From Devosia indica (GTDB lineage Bacteria > Pseudomonadota > Alphaproteobacteria > Rhizobiales > Devosiaceae), in NCBI RefSeq assembly GCF_003056405.1, contig NZ_PYVZ01000012.1, forward strand, positions 1 through 64,000: a stretch of DNA of 64,000 nt, read 5' to 3'. The notes under the pieces are model-generated. The model had not been told where the DNA came from and made no database searches. It saw only the letters and a program-made list of their open reading frames with translations. Every line of letters starts with the position of its first letter. Position 1 is the stretch's first letter. Below are positions 51,098 through 59,565 of the stretch, piece after piece. Position numbers and translations under genes: made by a program.

Positions 51098-52249
51098 TCA
51101 AAACGCCAGCTTCGGCACGTCCAGCCAACGGCGTTCTTCCCAGCTCTTGAGGCCCAGCTCGGCAAGCTGCACGCCCTTGGCGCCGGCTTCCAGACCATAT
51201 TCCCAGGGCGCATCCTCGGCCACGTGACGCAGGAACATTTCCCACTGCACCTTGAAGCCATTATCCGCCGGCCAGTTGTCCGGAACCTCTTCCCAGTCAT
51301 TGAAGAAATTCATGGTCTGCGGCTGATCGGGGTTCCACACCGGCTTGGGCGTGTTGACCCGATGCTGGGTCCAGCACTTGTGCAGGCCCGCCACGGCCGA
51401 TCCATGAGTGCCATCGACATGGAAGGTCACCAGATCGTCGCGGCGCACCCGGGTGGTCCAGCTTGAATTGATCTGGGCAATCACCCCGCCCTCGAGCTCG
51501 AACGTGGCATAGGCCGCGTCATCGGTGTCGCATTTGAAGGTCTTGCCCTGCTCATCCACGCGCTGCGGGATATGGGTGGCGCCCAGGCACGAGACGGCCT
51601 GCACTTCGCCAAACAGATTGTCGAGCACATAGCGCCAGTGGCACAGCATATCCAGGATAATGCCGCCGCCATCATTCTTGCGATAGTTCCAGCTCGGCCG
51701 CTGGGACTTCTGCCAGTCGCCCTCGAACACCCAATAGCCGAATTCGCCGCGCACCGACAGGATATCGCCGAAGAACCCGCTGTCCTTGAGCATCTTGATC
51801 TTCATCAGGCCCGGCAGGAACAGCTTGTCCTGCACCACGCCATGCTTAAGGCCCGAGGCGCGGGCGGTCTTGGCCAGATTGACGGCGACCTCGAGGTCGT
51901 CCGAGGTGGGCTTTTCGCAATAGACATGCTTGCCGGCAGCCAGGGCCTTTTCCAGCAGGCCCGCACGCATCAGCGTCGTGCCGGCATCAAAGAAGATGGC
52001 GTCGTCGGGATTGGCCAGAGCTGCATCCAGATCGTCGCTCCAGCGCGCGATATTATGCTTCTTGGCGAGCGCTTCCATCTTGTCGGCATTGCGCCCGACA
52101 ATGATCGGGTCGACCACCAGCCGGTCGCCATTTTTCAGCATGATGCCGCCCTGGTCGCGGATCGCCAGGATAGAGCGCACCAGGTGCTGGTTGTAGCCCA
52201 TGCGCCCAGTGACCCCATGCATGATGATGCCAAGCCGTTGCTCTGCCAT
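51098..52249 (-). CDS. Gfo/Idh/MocA family oxidoreductase
   Basis: This 383-residue NAD(P)-dependent sugar or polyol dehydrogenase has an N-terminal Rossmann start LGIIMHGVTGRMGYNQHLVR, DDAIFFDAGTTLMRAGLLEKAL, the signature AAGKHVYCEKPTSDDLEVA with the catalytic Lys of the EKP motif, and a C-terminal substrate domain (WNYRKNDGGGIILDMLCHWRYVLDNL). ATG 52249 follows GGGAGGA. It heads the leftward operon, behind a perfect palindrome at 52,280-52,295. The substrate is not known; related enzymes oxidise sugars to 3-keto forms. Confidence 0.9.
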   Translation of the reverse strand: MAEQRLGIIMHGVTGRMGYNQHLVRSILAIRDQGGIMLKNGDRLVVDPIIVGRNADKMEALAKKHNIARWSDDLDAALANPDDAIFFDAGTTLMRAGLLEKALAAGKHVYCEKPTSDDLEVAVNLAKTARASGLKHGVVQDKLFLPGLMKIKMLKDSGFFGDILSVRGEFGYWVFEGDWQKSQRPSWNYRKNDGGGIILDMLCHWRYVLDNLFGEVQAVSCLGATHIPQRVDEQGKTFKCDTDDAAYATFELEGGVIAQINSSWTTRVRRDDLVTFHVDGTHGSAVAGLHKCWTQHRVNTPKPVWNPDQPQTMNFFNDWEEVPDNWPADNGFKVQWEMFLRHVAEDAPWEYGLEAGAKGVQLAELGLKSWEERRWLDVPKLAF

Positions 52250-52279
52250 TCTAATTCCTCCCACGCCGCAGCACTTGGT

Positions 52280-52295
52280 GTAACTGATTAGTTAC
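52280..52295. promoter_or_regulatory. Palindromic operator candidate of the catabolic operon
   Basis: GTAACT (52280-52285), GATT and AGTTAC (52290-52295) form a perfect palindrome about 30 bases before the dehydrogenase start. The shape (TAACTGATTAGTTA) resembles TetR-family operators, and a TetR gene closes the neighbouring transporter operon at 56,591-57,280. Confidence 0.6.
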
Positions 52296-52376
52296 TTACC
52301 TATATGAGGCCGCTAGGGCGCGTCAAGCACAACGATGCGAGATGGTGGTCCAATGTCTCTGGGCGAGGGGCGGGTG

Positions 52377-53123
52377 CTAGAGGCCCAGCACCATCTTGAG
52401 CCCGATCAGCCCTAGGAAAATCAGGATCATGCGGTCAAACGCCTTGCGGCTGAGCTTGCCGGCAATGGCCTGGCCGAGCGGCATGAAAACAAGAATCGGA
52501 ACAAGGGCGAGCAGGCCCTCGAGCAGCCACTGCCCCTGCATCACCCCGGCCACGGCGAGCGCCGGCAATTGCACCACCGAATAGAGCAGGAACATGGCCG
52601 AGACGGCGAACACATGCGCGTCCCGCTCCATTGCCATGGCATGAATGAAGGTCACCCCGATCGGCGCGGAAATGCCGGTGGCTCCTTGCAGCACGCCGCC
52701 GCCCATGCCGAACAATGGCCCGGCCCGGCGCGCCAGCAGCGGCCCGACCACGAAATGTGGTGCGGCCAGCCGGAGCGCCACATAGCACAGCAAAATGATT
52801 CCCAGCGTCAGCACCAGCGCCCGCTCCGGCAGGCTGGTCAGTGCCCAGGTACCCAACCCAATCCCGATCGCACCGCCCGCCAGGAACAGCGGCAGAAAGG
52901 CCATGCGGTCGTCCCGGGCCGCTTTGCGAAACCGCCAGACTTGCCAGGCATTGGTGAAGATCAGTGGCACGCACATCAGGCCAACCGCATGCTGCAGACC
53001 GAAAACCGTGGTCAGCACCGGTAGCGCCACCAGCGGCAGGCCCATCCCGGTTGCCCCTTTGACGATGGCTCCGGCGCCCAGCGCCAGTGCCATGATCGCC
53101 AATCGCCCAAGATCGAATTCCAT
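52377..53123 (-). CDS. TSUP (TauE/SafE-type) membrane transporter
   Basis: This 248-residue, roughly eight-helix inner-membrane protein has the TSUP repeats: GAGAIVKGATGMGLPLVALPVL near the N-terminus and GMGGGVLQGATGISAPIGVTF in the second half. Members export sulfite, sulfoacetate or other organic anions. It lies upstream of the leftward catabolic operon on the same strand and is divergent from the tricarboxylate transporter, so it may export an acidic product or simply be a neighbour. Confidence 0.88.
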   Translation of the reverse strand: MEFDLGRLAIMALALGAGAIVKGATGMGLPLVALPVLTTVFGLQHAVGLMCVPLIFTNAWQVWRFRKAARDDRMAFLPLFLAGGAIGIGLGTWALTSLPERALVLTLGIILLCYVALRLAAPHFVVGPLLARRAGPLFGMGGGVLQGATGISAPIGVTFIHAMAMERDAHVFAVSAMFLLYSVVQLPALAVAGVMQGQWLLEGLLALVPILVFMPLGQAIAGKLSRKAFDRMILIFLGLIGLKMVLGL

Positions 53124-53339
53124 GCGTCAGCCCCGGCAGAACGACCCGGTTCGGATCAACCGGCATAGGCTTGTGTTATCACCCGAACGTCTTGATGCAA
53201 CGCATTTTCTGCGTCCGGATCGCAATCGTTTCAGCTCACCATTTGGTTACATATGGCTTGACTCGCCCTGACAACGGTCGCAAGCTCGGCCATGAGAACC
53301 AAAAAAAACCGGTTCCAATCACATTGGGAGGAGAAGACG

Positions 53340-54377
53340 ATGAAGCAGTGCTTGCGAATCGTCCTGGCGTCGGGCTGTGCCCTGATAACGCTGGGAACGG
53401 CCACGGCTTTTGCGCAGGAATGGCAACCCGATCGGCCGATCAACCTGATCGTGCCCTGGGGCGCCGGCGGTTCGACCGATCAGGTCACCCGCGTCACCGC
53501 ACCCATTCTGGCCGAGGCCCTGGGTGTCGAAGTTGTTGTGGTCAACCAGCCGGGCGCTTCAGGCGCCATTGGCACCCAGGAAGTGCTCAACGCCCCGCGC
53601 GACGGCTATACCTGGACCGCCAACGCCATTGCCAACAATGCCACCTATTCGGTGACGGGCCTGCTCGAAGGCACCAATATCGATGACTGGCATATCTACC
53701 TCTCGGTCGCCAACGTCCCGGTGGTTTCGGTTCCGGCCGACAGCGAGTTCACCGATTTCGGTCAATTGCTCGAAGCGCTGCAGACCCGTGGCAGCGAGAT
53801 CACCGTCGCCACCGCCGGCGTCACCTCGTCCGGCGGTACGGCCATCGCGGCCCTGTCCGACGCGGCCGACGGCTTTGACTACAACATGATCACCTATGAT
53901 GGCGGCGGCCCTGCGGCCATTGCGACGGCCTCTGGCGAAGCCATGGTCACCACCCAGCTCGCAGTGGAGCAGACCGAACTGATCCGCGGCGATCGCCTCA
54001 GGGCCCTGGCGGTGCTTTCGGACAAGCCGCTTGAGCTCGACGGCGTCGATCCGATCCCGCCGATCACCAATTGGCTGCCCGACATGCCGTTGGCGCCGGA
54101 CTATTTCGGCATCTTCATTCCGGCCGGCGTGCCCGATGAGGTGATCGCCACCATGGACAAGATCTGGGCCGAACAGGTGATGAACTCCGAAGCGATCCAG
54201 ACCTATGCCGAAACCTTTGGCGCGGTCTTTGCTCCCTCCTATGGCGCCGAGGCCAGGGCCCTGGCCATGCCGGTCGTCATTCTTGAGGCCTGTTCCTCGG
54301 TCGAACGTGGTGAAGCGGTCAATGACCCCTCCACCATCGGCATCGACTGCGAAACCCGCACCGAAGTGGGCATGTAA
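53340..54377 (+). CDS. tctC: Tripartite tricarboxylate transporter substrate-binding protein (TctC)
   Basis: This 345-residue periplasmic binding protein has a signal peptide (MKQCLRIVLASGCALITLGTATAFA). TctC family motifs follow: WQPDRPINLIVPWGAGGSTDQVTR, VVVNQPGASGAIGTQEVLNAPRDGYT, GGTAIAALSDAAD, MVTTQLAVEQTELIRGDRLRALAVLS. The family binds carboxylates and related small acids. GGGAGGAG precedes ATG 53340. It is the first gene of the TTT operon, followed after a repeat-bearing gap by tctB and tctA. Confidence 0.92.
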   Translation: MKQCLRIVLASGCALITLGTATAFAQEWQPDRPINLIVPWGAGGSTDQVTRVTAPILAEALGVEVVVVNQPGASGAIGTQEVLNAPRDGYTWTANAIANNATYSVTGLLEGTNIDDWHIYLSVANVPVVSVPADSEFTDFGQLLEALQTRGSEITVATAGVTSSGGTAIAALSDAADGFDYNMITYDGGGPAAIATASGEAMVTTQLAVEQTELIRGDRLRALAVLSDKPLELDGVDPIPPITNWLPDMPLAPDYFGIFIPAGVPDEVIATMDKIWAEQVMNSEAIQTYAETFGAVFAPSYGAEARALAMPVVILEACSSVERGEAVNDPSTIGIDCETRTEVGM

Positions 54378-54411
54378 ACCATCAAACGGTTGGGGTTGCC
54401 CGAAAGGCGTC

Positions 54412-54520
54412 ACCCCACCCGCGGTCCCTCCCCATCGAGGGGAGGGGTGCCAAGGACCGCGGCGCAGGTGCCCATCGTCTCCCTCCCCCTTGTGGGGAGG
54501 GATCAAGGGTGGGCGTTCAA
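54412..54520. repeat. GC-rich inverted repeats between tctC and tctB
   Basis: Two hairpin-forming blocks (ccctccccatcgaggggagg and ctccctcccccttgtgggga) lie between ccaccc and gggtgggc. They are more distant relatives of the intergenic repeats at 23,780 and 50,936. They may modulate the ratio of binding protein to membrane subunits. Confidence 0.5.
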
Positions 54521-54564
54521 TATTTTGGCGCCAACCCATTCCTTGATCCGTCCGGTATTTCCGC

Positions 54565-55104
54565 ATGACCACCGACACGCCCGCCCCGTCCGAAACCGCC
54601 CCCGAACCCGGTATGATCAAGGCCGACCTGCTGGCTGGTCTGTTCTTCATTCTGCTCGGCCTGGCGGTTTTCTATGGCGCCTGGACCATGGATCGGCTCG
54701 AAGTACGCCGCATCCACCCCATGACGGTGCCGGGGCTGGTGCCGGGCATGCTGGCTATCGCGCTGACCCTGTGCGGGACCATTCTGTCTTTCCGCTCGCT
54801 CCGCACCCCGGCTGCCGGGGGCTGGCAGCATTTGTCCGGCGCCGTGCTGTCGAGTGCTGCGGCGCGCGCCGCCACGGTCATGCTGCTGGCGCTGATCTAT
54901 ACGCTTGGCCTTGTCGGCACCCTGCCTTTCTGGGCGGCCACGGGTCTGTTCGTCTTTGCCTTCATCATGGTCTTTGAATGCTGGCTGTCCGAACCGCGCA
55001 AGCCCTGGCTCAAATCCCTGCTCTGGGCCTCGGGTCTGGCCGTGGCGACGGCAACCGTGGTGACGCTGGTATTCGAACGCGCCTTCCTCGTGCGGCTGCC
55101 ATAG
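54565..55104 (+). CDS. tctB: Tripartite tricarboxylate transporter small membrane subunit (TctB)
   Basis: This 179-residue protein has four hydrophobic helices (ADLLAGLFFILLGLAVFYGA, TVPGLVPGMLAIALTLCGTILSF, AATVMLLALIYTLGLVGTLPFWAATGLFVFAFIMVFEC, LLWASGLAVATATVVTLVF), the standard TctB layout. It pairs with TctA in the membrane. It lies 12 bases before tctA. Confidence 0.9.
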   Translation: MTTDTPAPSETAPEPGMIKADLLAGLFFILLGLAVFYGAWTMDRLEVRRIHPMTVPGLVPGMLAIALTLCGTILSFRSLRTPAAGGWQHLSGAVLSSAAARAATVMLLALIYTLGLVGTLPFWAATGLFVFAFIMVFECWLSEPRKPWLKSLLWASGLAVATATVVTLVFERAFLVRLP

Positions 55105-55116
55105 GAGGGCGAGACC

Positions 55117-56643
55117 ATGTTTGACGGACTTCTGATGCTGGGCGGCGGGCTCGCCCATTTCTTCACCCCGGTCTCCCTGTTCAACATCGCCTGGGCCACC
55201 CTGCTCGGCATTGTCATTGGTGCCCTGCCCGGGCTCACCGCCACCATGGGCGTCGCCCTGCTGGTGACCCTCACCTACAAGATGGCGCCCGACCAGGCCA
55301 TTTTGTGCCTGATGTGCCTGTATTGCGGCGCTATCTATGGCGGCAGCCGCACCGCTATCCTGCTCTCCATTCCCGGCACCCCGGCCAGCGCCGCCACCAC
55401 GCTCGACGGGCATCCGCTGGCCCTGCAAGGCAAGGCCGGCACCGCCATGGGCCTGGCCACCACCTCTTCGGCCTTGGGCACCATTGTCGGCATCATCGCC
55501 CTGGCGCTGATCGCCCCGCTGCTGGCGGAAGCCGCGCTGAAATTCGGCACCTATGAATTTTTCTGGCTGGCGCTGTTCGGCGTCATCATATCCGGCCAGT
55601 TGACCGCCATCGACGATCCGCTCAAGGGCTATATTGCCGGCATATTGGGGCTGCTCGTGGCCATGGTGGGCATGGAGACCCTGCATGCCCACCAGCGCTT
55701 CACCTTTGGCATATCGGCGCTGGGCGGCGGCGTTGATCTGATTCCGGCCATGGTCGGCGCCTTCGGTTTCGCCGAAATTCTCGGCGTGATGAAACGTACT
55801 GCCCAGGCCCGCATCATCTCATCGGGCGATCGGGTGATTCCGCGCTTTTCCGAGGTCTTCCAGTACAAGTGGACCACCATTCGCTCGGGCCTGATCGGCA
55901 CTTTCGTCGGCATCGTGCCCGGCGTGGGCGAAGATGTGGGCGCCTGGGCCAGCTATGCGGCCGCCAAGCGGGTCAGCAAGGAAAAGCACATGTTCGGCAA
56001 GGGCAGCCAGGAAGGGCTGATCGCCGCCGAAACCGGCAATTCCGCCGTCATTCCCGGCGCCATGATCCCCACCCTCACCCTGGCCCTGCCCGGCTCGGCA
56101 GCAGCGGCCGTGTTGATTGCGGCCATGTTCATTCATGGTATCCGCCCCGGCCCGCTGCTGATGACCGAGAACCCCGAATTTCTCTATCAGATCGTGGCGA
56201 TCCTGCTGTTCTCCACCATCGCCATGCTGATCTTCGGTCTGACCCTGACCCGGCCGCTCCTCACAGTACTGCAGGTGCCGCGCGAGCGGCTGATGGCGGT
56301 GGTCTATGTGCTCTGCGTGGTCGGCAGCTTTGCCATCACCCAGCGCATGTTCGACGTCTACGTCATGGTCGGTTTCGGCATTATCGGTTTCATCCTGCGC
56401 GAGATGAAATACCCAATGGCCCCTCTGGTGCTGGGCATTATTCTGGGGGATTTGCTCGATCTCAACCTGCGGCGCGGATTGCTGCTGACCAATGGCGATC
56501 CGAGCCCGTTCTTTACCCGGCCCATCTCTGCTGTTATCTGCGTCATCATCATCCTGACCATTCTCATGTCCATTCCGGCGGTGTCCACTCGTGTCCGATC
56601 CATCTTCACCCGCGGTCGTGGAGACGCCTCGGCGCAAGGCTGA
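55117..56643 (+). CDS. tctA: Tripartite tricarboxylate transporter large membrane subunit (TctA)
   Basis: This 508-residue membrane protein of about 12 helices has the TctA signatures GIVIGALPGLTATMGVALLV, YCGAIYGGSRTAILLSIPGTPASAATTLDGHPLA and the second half GTFVGIVPGVGEDVGAWASYAAAKR...GLIAAETGNSAVIPGAMIPTLTLALPGS. It forms the ion-coupled channel for the substrate captured by TctC. Its end overlaps the TetR gene by 53 bases. Confidence 0.95.
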   Translation: MFDGLLMLGGGLAHFFTPVSLFNIAWATLLGIVIGALPGLTATMGVALLVTLTYKMAPDQAILCLMCLYCGAIYGGSRTAILLSIPGTPASAATTLDGHPLALQGKAGTAMGLATTSSALGTIVGIIALALIAPLLAEAALKFGTYEFFWLALFGVIISGQLTAIDDPLKGYIAGILGLLVAMVGMETLHAHQRFTFGISALGGGVDLIPAMVGAFGFAEILGVMKRTAQARIISSGDRVIPRFSEVFQYKWTTIRSGLIGTFVGIVPGVGEDVGAWASYAAAKRVSKEKHMFGKGSQEGLIAAETGNSAVIPGAMIPTLTLALPGSAAAAVLIAAMFIHGIRPGPLLMTENPEFLYQIVAILLFSTIAMLIFGLTLTRPLLTVLQVPRERLMAVVYVLCVVGSFAITQRMFDVYVMVGFGIIGFILREMKYPMAPLVLGIILGDLLDLNLRRGLLLTNGDPSPFFTRPISAVICVIIILTILMSIPAVSTRVRSIFTRGRGDASAQG

Positions 56644-57280
56644 GGCGCCAAAGCGGCCCCGCAATTCGGCCAAGACCAAGGCTTCCATCCTCGCAGCGGC
56701 CAGGGTGGAGTTCGCTGATCGGGGCTTTGAAGGGGCGCGGGTGGACGCGATTGCCGACCGGGCGGGGGCCAATAAGCGCCTGCTCTATCACTATTTCGGC
56801 AATAAGGAGGAGCTGTATCGGGCGGTGCTGCTCGATGCCTATCAGGAGATCCGCAAGGGCGAGCGCGCGCTGAGCCTTGATCAGTACGACCCGGTGCAGG
56901 CCATGGACCGCCTGGTGCGCTTCACCTTCCGGCACTTCCTGGCCAATCCCTGGTTTCCGCGCCTGTTGGGCACGGAAAACATCGAAAACGCGCGATTCTT
57001 GAAGACCATGCCCGATATCAAGGCGCTGCACTCGCCCCTGGTCGGACAGATCGCCGCCATCATCGAGCGCGGCGCCGCCACCGGTGTGTTCCGCCGCGAT
57101 GTCGATCCGGTGCAGCTCTATATTTCGGTGGCGGCGCTGGGCTTTTTCTATGTCTCCAACACCGCCACGCTTTCGGTCATCTTCGAGCGCGACCTGACCA
57201 GCGTCAACATGGTGCAGGAACGCGAAGCCCATGCCGTGCAGATGGTGCTCGATTTCCTGCGGACCAAGCCGGGCGCTTGA
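56591..57280 (+). CDS. TetR-family regulator of the transporter/catabolic locus
   Basis: This 229-residue regulator has a TetR DNA-binding domain (KTKASILAAARVEFADRGFEGARVDAIADRAGANKRLLYHYFGNKEELYRAVLLDAY) and a C-terminal ligand domain like that of the RutR/YcdC group. GTG 56591 lies within the end of tctA, so the regulator is translationally coupled to the transporter. The palindrome before the divergent catabolic operon at 52,280 has a TetR-like form, so this protein is the best candidate to bind it. The inducer is probably the transported acid or sugar. Confidence 0.88.
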   Translation: MSDPSSPAVVETPRRKAEAPKRPRNSAKTKASILAAARVEFADRGFEGARVDAIADRAGANKRLLYHYFGNKEELYRAVLLDAYQEIRKGERALSLDQYDPVQAMDRLVRFTFRHFLANPWFPRLLGTENIENARFLKTMPDIKALHSPLVGQIAAIIERGAATGVFRRDVDPVQLYISVAALGFFYVSNTATLSVIFERDLTSVNMVQEREAHAVQMVLDFLRTKPGA

Positions 57281-57329
57281 CCCGCGTGGGGCCACCTTCT
57301 CCCGCCGTGGGGGAAGGCAAGTCCGTGGC

Positions 57330-58031
57330 CTAGATGTCCACCTCGTCATCGCCCAGGGCATAAAGGGCCGTGGCCGCATGTTGCAGCACGGCGGCCGCCT
57401 TGCGTTGCTGCTCCTTGTCCCCGCGTCGAACCCGTTTGATAGCCTCTTTTAGCGTCTTGCGGGCTGCCTCGAGTTCGGGAATGGCGTCCTTCATCGGTCG
57501 ATCAGTCGACGATTCCCGTTCAGCCCAATGGGGCGGCACATTGCCCTCTTCCGGATCACCCGTAAACGGCCAGTCGGCCTTCACGAATTCGCGGAACCGG
57601 CTCATCTGCTCGCCGGTCCTTGCCAGAAAATCCAGCGTACCGGCAACAGCCTCGCGATTGTCCTCGAGATGGCTCTTGCCCTCTTGGGTAATCGTATAAA
57701 GCTTCTTGTTGCCGTCGACGGCCGAGGTCACAAAGCCAGCCTCTTCAAGATAGGTCAGCGCCGGGTAGACAATGCCCGGGCTGGGCGAATAAACGCCATT
57801 GGAGCGCTCCTCGACCGCCTTTATCAGGTCATAGCCATGCCGGGGCTGATGCTCGATAAAATAGAGCGCCACCAGCCGCAGATCGCCCGAAGCCAGCATG
57901 CGGCCGACACGAAAATTGCCGCCGACCTGGCCGAACTCTTCGTCCGCCATCCGGGCCATCCGGCCCCAGCCGCGCCGCGCCATGCGCTCGATCTGGCGCC
58001 AGTTCGGCTCACCATTCTTCCAATAGCTCAT
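57330..58031 (-). CDS. PadR-family transcriptional regulator
   Basis: This 233-residue protein has a winged-helix PadR domain (DLRLVALYFIEHQPRHGYDLIKAVEERSNGVYSPSPGIVYPALTYLEEAGFV, SAVDGNKKLYTITQEGKSHL), extended by an Arg-rich N-terminus (RQIERMARRGWGRMARMADEEF) and a helical dimerisation tail. A perfect AGATATATCT palindrome lies upstream, the typical operator form. No divergent target gene is adjacent, so it may act mainly on its own promoter and on distant genes. Confidence 0.9.
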   Translation of the reverse strand: MSYWKNGEPNWRQIERMARRGWGRMARMADEEFGQVGGNFRVGRMLASGDLRLVALYFIEHQPRHGYDLIKAVEERSNGVYSPSPGIVYPALTYLEEAGFVTSAVDGNKKLYTITQEGKSHLEDNREAVAGTLDFLARTGEQMSRFREFVKADWPFTGDPEEGNVPPHWAERESSTDRPMKDAIPELEAARKTLKEAIKRVRRGDKEQQRKAAAVLQHAATALYALGDDEVDI

Positions 58032-58042
58032 AATCTATCTCC

Positions 58043-58111
58043 AGATATATCACATAGCCCTTCAACCCAGCAGATTGGCTCCATTAGGCATGCATTCAAG
58101 ATATATCTTGA
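58043..58111. promoter_or_regulatory. PadR operator candidates (AGATATAT motifs)
   Basis: TCAAGATATATCTTGA at 58,096-58,111 is a perfect 16-base palindrome, and a partial copy (CCAGATATATCAC, 58,041-58,053) lies 12 bases upstream of the padR start. Both are in the padR promoter region. The pattern suggests autorepression. Confidence 0.65.
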
Positions 58112-58180
58112 GATTATTTCACGCGATGGACTCCTGCTAGCATGCGCACCGCGCCGGAAAGCCCTGCGGGTAAACAAAAA

Positions 58181-58201
58181 CCCCGGGCCTTGGACCCGGG
58201 G
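58181..58201 (-). terminator. Terminator of the NAD-binding protein gene
   Basis: CCCCGGG (58181-58187) and CCCGGGG (58195-58201) flank a 7-base loop; on the left strand the stem is followed by TTTTTG, fitting termination of the leftward gene ending at 58,235. Confidence 0.75.
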
Positions 58202-58234
58202 CGATAAACTTGCTGCTGCGCCTTGCGCCAGAGA

Positions 58235-59224
58235 TCAGGTCGGGATCACCGGCGAGCCGCCTTCGCGGTCAAACTCGCCGTGGCGGCGGAAGCGCCACAT
58301 ATAGGTGGGCAGGATTTCGTCCATGCTGGTGGGCACAATGTCAAAGGCAGCCAGGGTGCGCTTTTCCTTCTGCGCGGCCTCGGATACGACATTGTCGACG
58401 CCCAGCAGTTCCACCTGATCGGGCGTGATCAGCGGCTTGATCGGCAGAATGCCCATCAGCGAGGCCATGAATTTCATCAGACCAGAAGGTACGGAAACCA
58501 GCATAGGATTGCGGCCGGCCTCGCGCAGAATGCGCTGCATGAGCACCTTGTGGCTCTCCACGTCTGGCCCGCCCAGCTCGTAGACCCGGCCGGTCTTGAC
58601 CGCGCCCTGGGCGGCTTTGGCGATGGCGTCGGCGACATCGCCCACAAAGACCGGCTGAAACAAGGTCTTGCCAGAAATCAGCGGCATTACCGGCAGGATG
58701 CGGACCAGCGACCCCATCAGGTTAAAAAACCCGTCGCCCTGGCCGAACATCAGCGAGGGACGGATGATAACCGCCTGCGGGAAGGCCGCGAGCACGGCCT
58801 CTTCGCCCTGAAGCTTGGAGGCGGCGTAGGCGCTGACTTCGGCAGCCTTGTCGACCCCCAGGGCCGACAGATGCACCAGTGCAGTCGCCCCGGCCGCCTT
58901 GGCCGCGCGGGCCACCGCCGCCGCGCCCTCGACATGCACCGCCTGAAAGCTCTGCTTGCCGGCCTGATGACCAATGCCAACCAGATTGATGACGATGTCC
59001 GAACCCGCCGCAGCCCGCTGCACGGAGGCTTCATTGCGCAGATTGGCCTGGATCGGCACCACCTGCCCGACACCGCCGAACATGCGCACGTCGCCGGCCA
59101 GATCCGGACGGCGCACCGCGACGCGAATGCGATAGCCCTGGCGGGCCAGCACTTGCACCAGATGATTGCCGACAAAGCCCGACCCGCCGAATATGGTGAC
59201 GAGCTTGGGGGTATTGCGATCCAT
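58235..59224 (-). CDS. NAD(P)-binding complex I NDUFA9-type protein
   Basis: This 329-residue atypical short-chain dehydrogenase starts with the dinucleotide-binding motif TIFGGSGFVGNHLVQVLARQG and continues with VINLVGIGHQAGKQSF, LVHLSALGVDKAAEVSAYAASKLQGEEAV (YxxxK) and VIIRPSLMFGQGDGFFNL. The pattern matches the NDUFA9-like accessory family, common in Alphaproteobacteria and associated with complex I stability or quinone biology in eukaryotes. The role in bacteria is uncertain. Confidence 0.85.
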   Translation of the reverse strand: MDRNTPKLVTIFGGSGFVGNHLVQVLARQGYRIRVAVRRPDLAGDVRMFGGVGQVVPIQANLRNEASVQRAAAGSDIVINLVGIGHQAGKQSFQAVHVEGAAAVARAAKAAGATALVHLSALGVDKAAEVSAYAASKLQGEEAVLAAFPQAVIIRPSLMFGQGDGFFNLMGSLVRILPVMPLISGKTLFQPVFVGDVADAIAKAAQGAVKTGRVYELGGPDVESHKVLMQRILREAGRNPMLVSVPSGLMKFMASLMGILPIKPLITPDQVELLGVDNVVSEAAQKEKRTLAAFDIVPTSMDEILPTYMWRFRRHGEFDREGGSPVIPT

Positions 59225-59438
59225 GGTGGGGCTCCGAGATCAGGCGAGACGATATTGGTCCGCTTCTAGCCCAGCCCGGCCGCCCCTGTCGAGCCTTGCT
59301 GCACGTTGCAAAGCCCGTTCGGGGCTGGAATGTGCACTGCCTGCCGCAGGCCCAAAACCCGCGACGGTGCAAACTTCTGACAATCTATGTGAATGCGCAT
59401 TGACAATGCCCCGGCATCGCCATAGACACACCGCCGTC

Positions 59439-59523
59439 GCCCAGATGGCGGAATTGGTAGACGCGCACGGTTCAGGTCCGTGTGCCGCAAGGCGTGAAGG
59501 TTCGAGTCCTTTTCTGGGCACCA
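59439..59523 (+). tRNA. tRNA-Leu (CAG anticodon)
   Basis: The acceptor stem GCCCAGA (59439-59445) pairs with TCTGGGC (59513-59519), followed by discriminator A and an encoded CCA. The anticodon stem CACGG/CCGTG closes a TTCAGGT loop with anticodon CAG at 59473-59475. A long variable arm (tgccgcaaggc) and the T-loop GGTTCGAGTCC are present, as expected for a class II leucine tRNA. Confidence 0.97.
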
Positions 59524-59530
59524 ATTTCTC

Positions 59531-59564
59531 AAAACCCCGATTGCAGCAATGCAGTCGGGGTTTT
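59531..59564. terminator. Terminator shared by tRNA-Leu and lnt
   Basis: AAAACCCCGATTGC (59531-59544) pairs with GCAGTCGGGGTTTT (59551-59564) with one G-U wobble. It lies between the tRNA and the convergent lnt stop, with A- and T-runs on both sides. Confidence 0.8.
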
Positions 59565-59565
59565 G

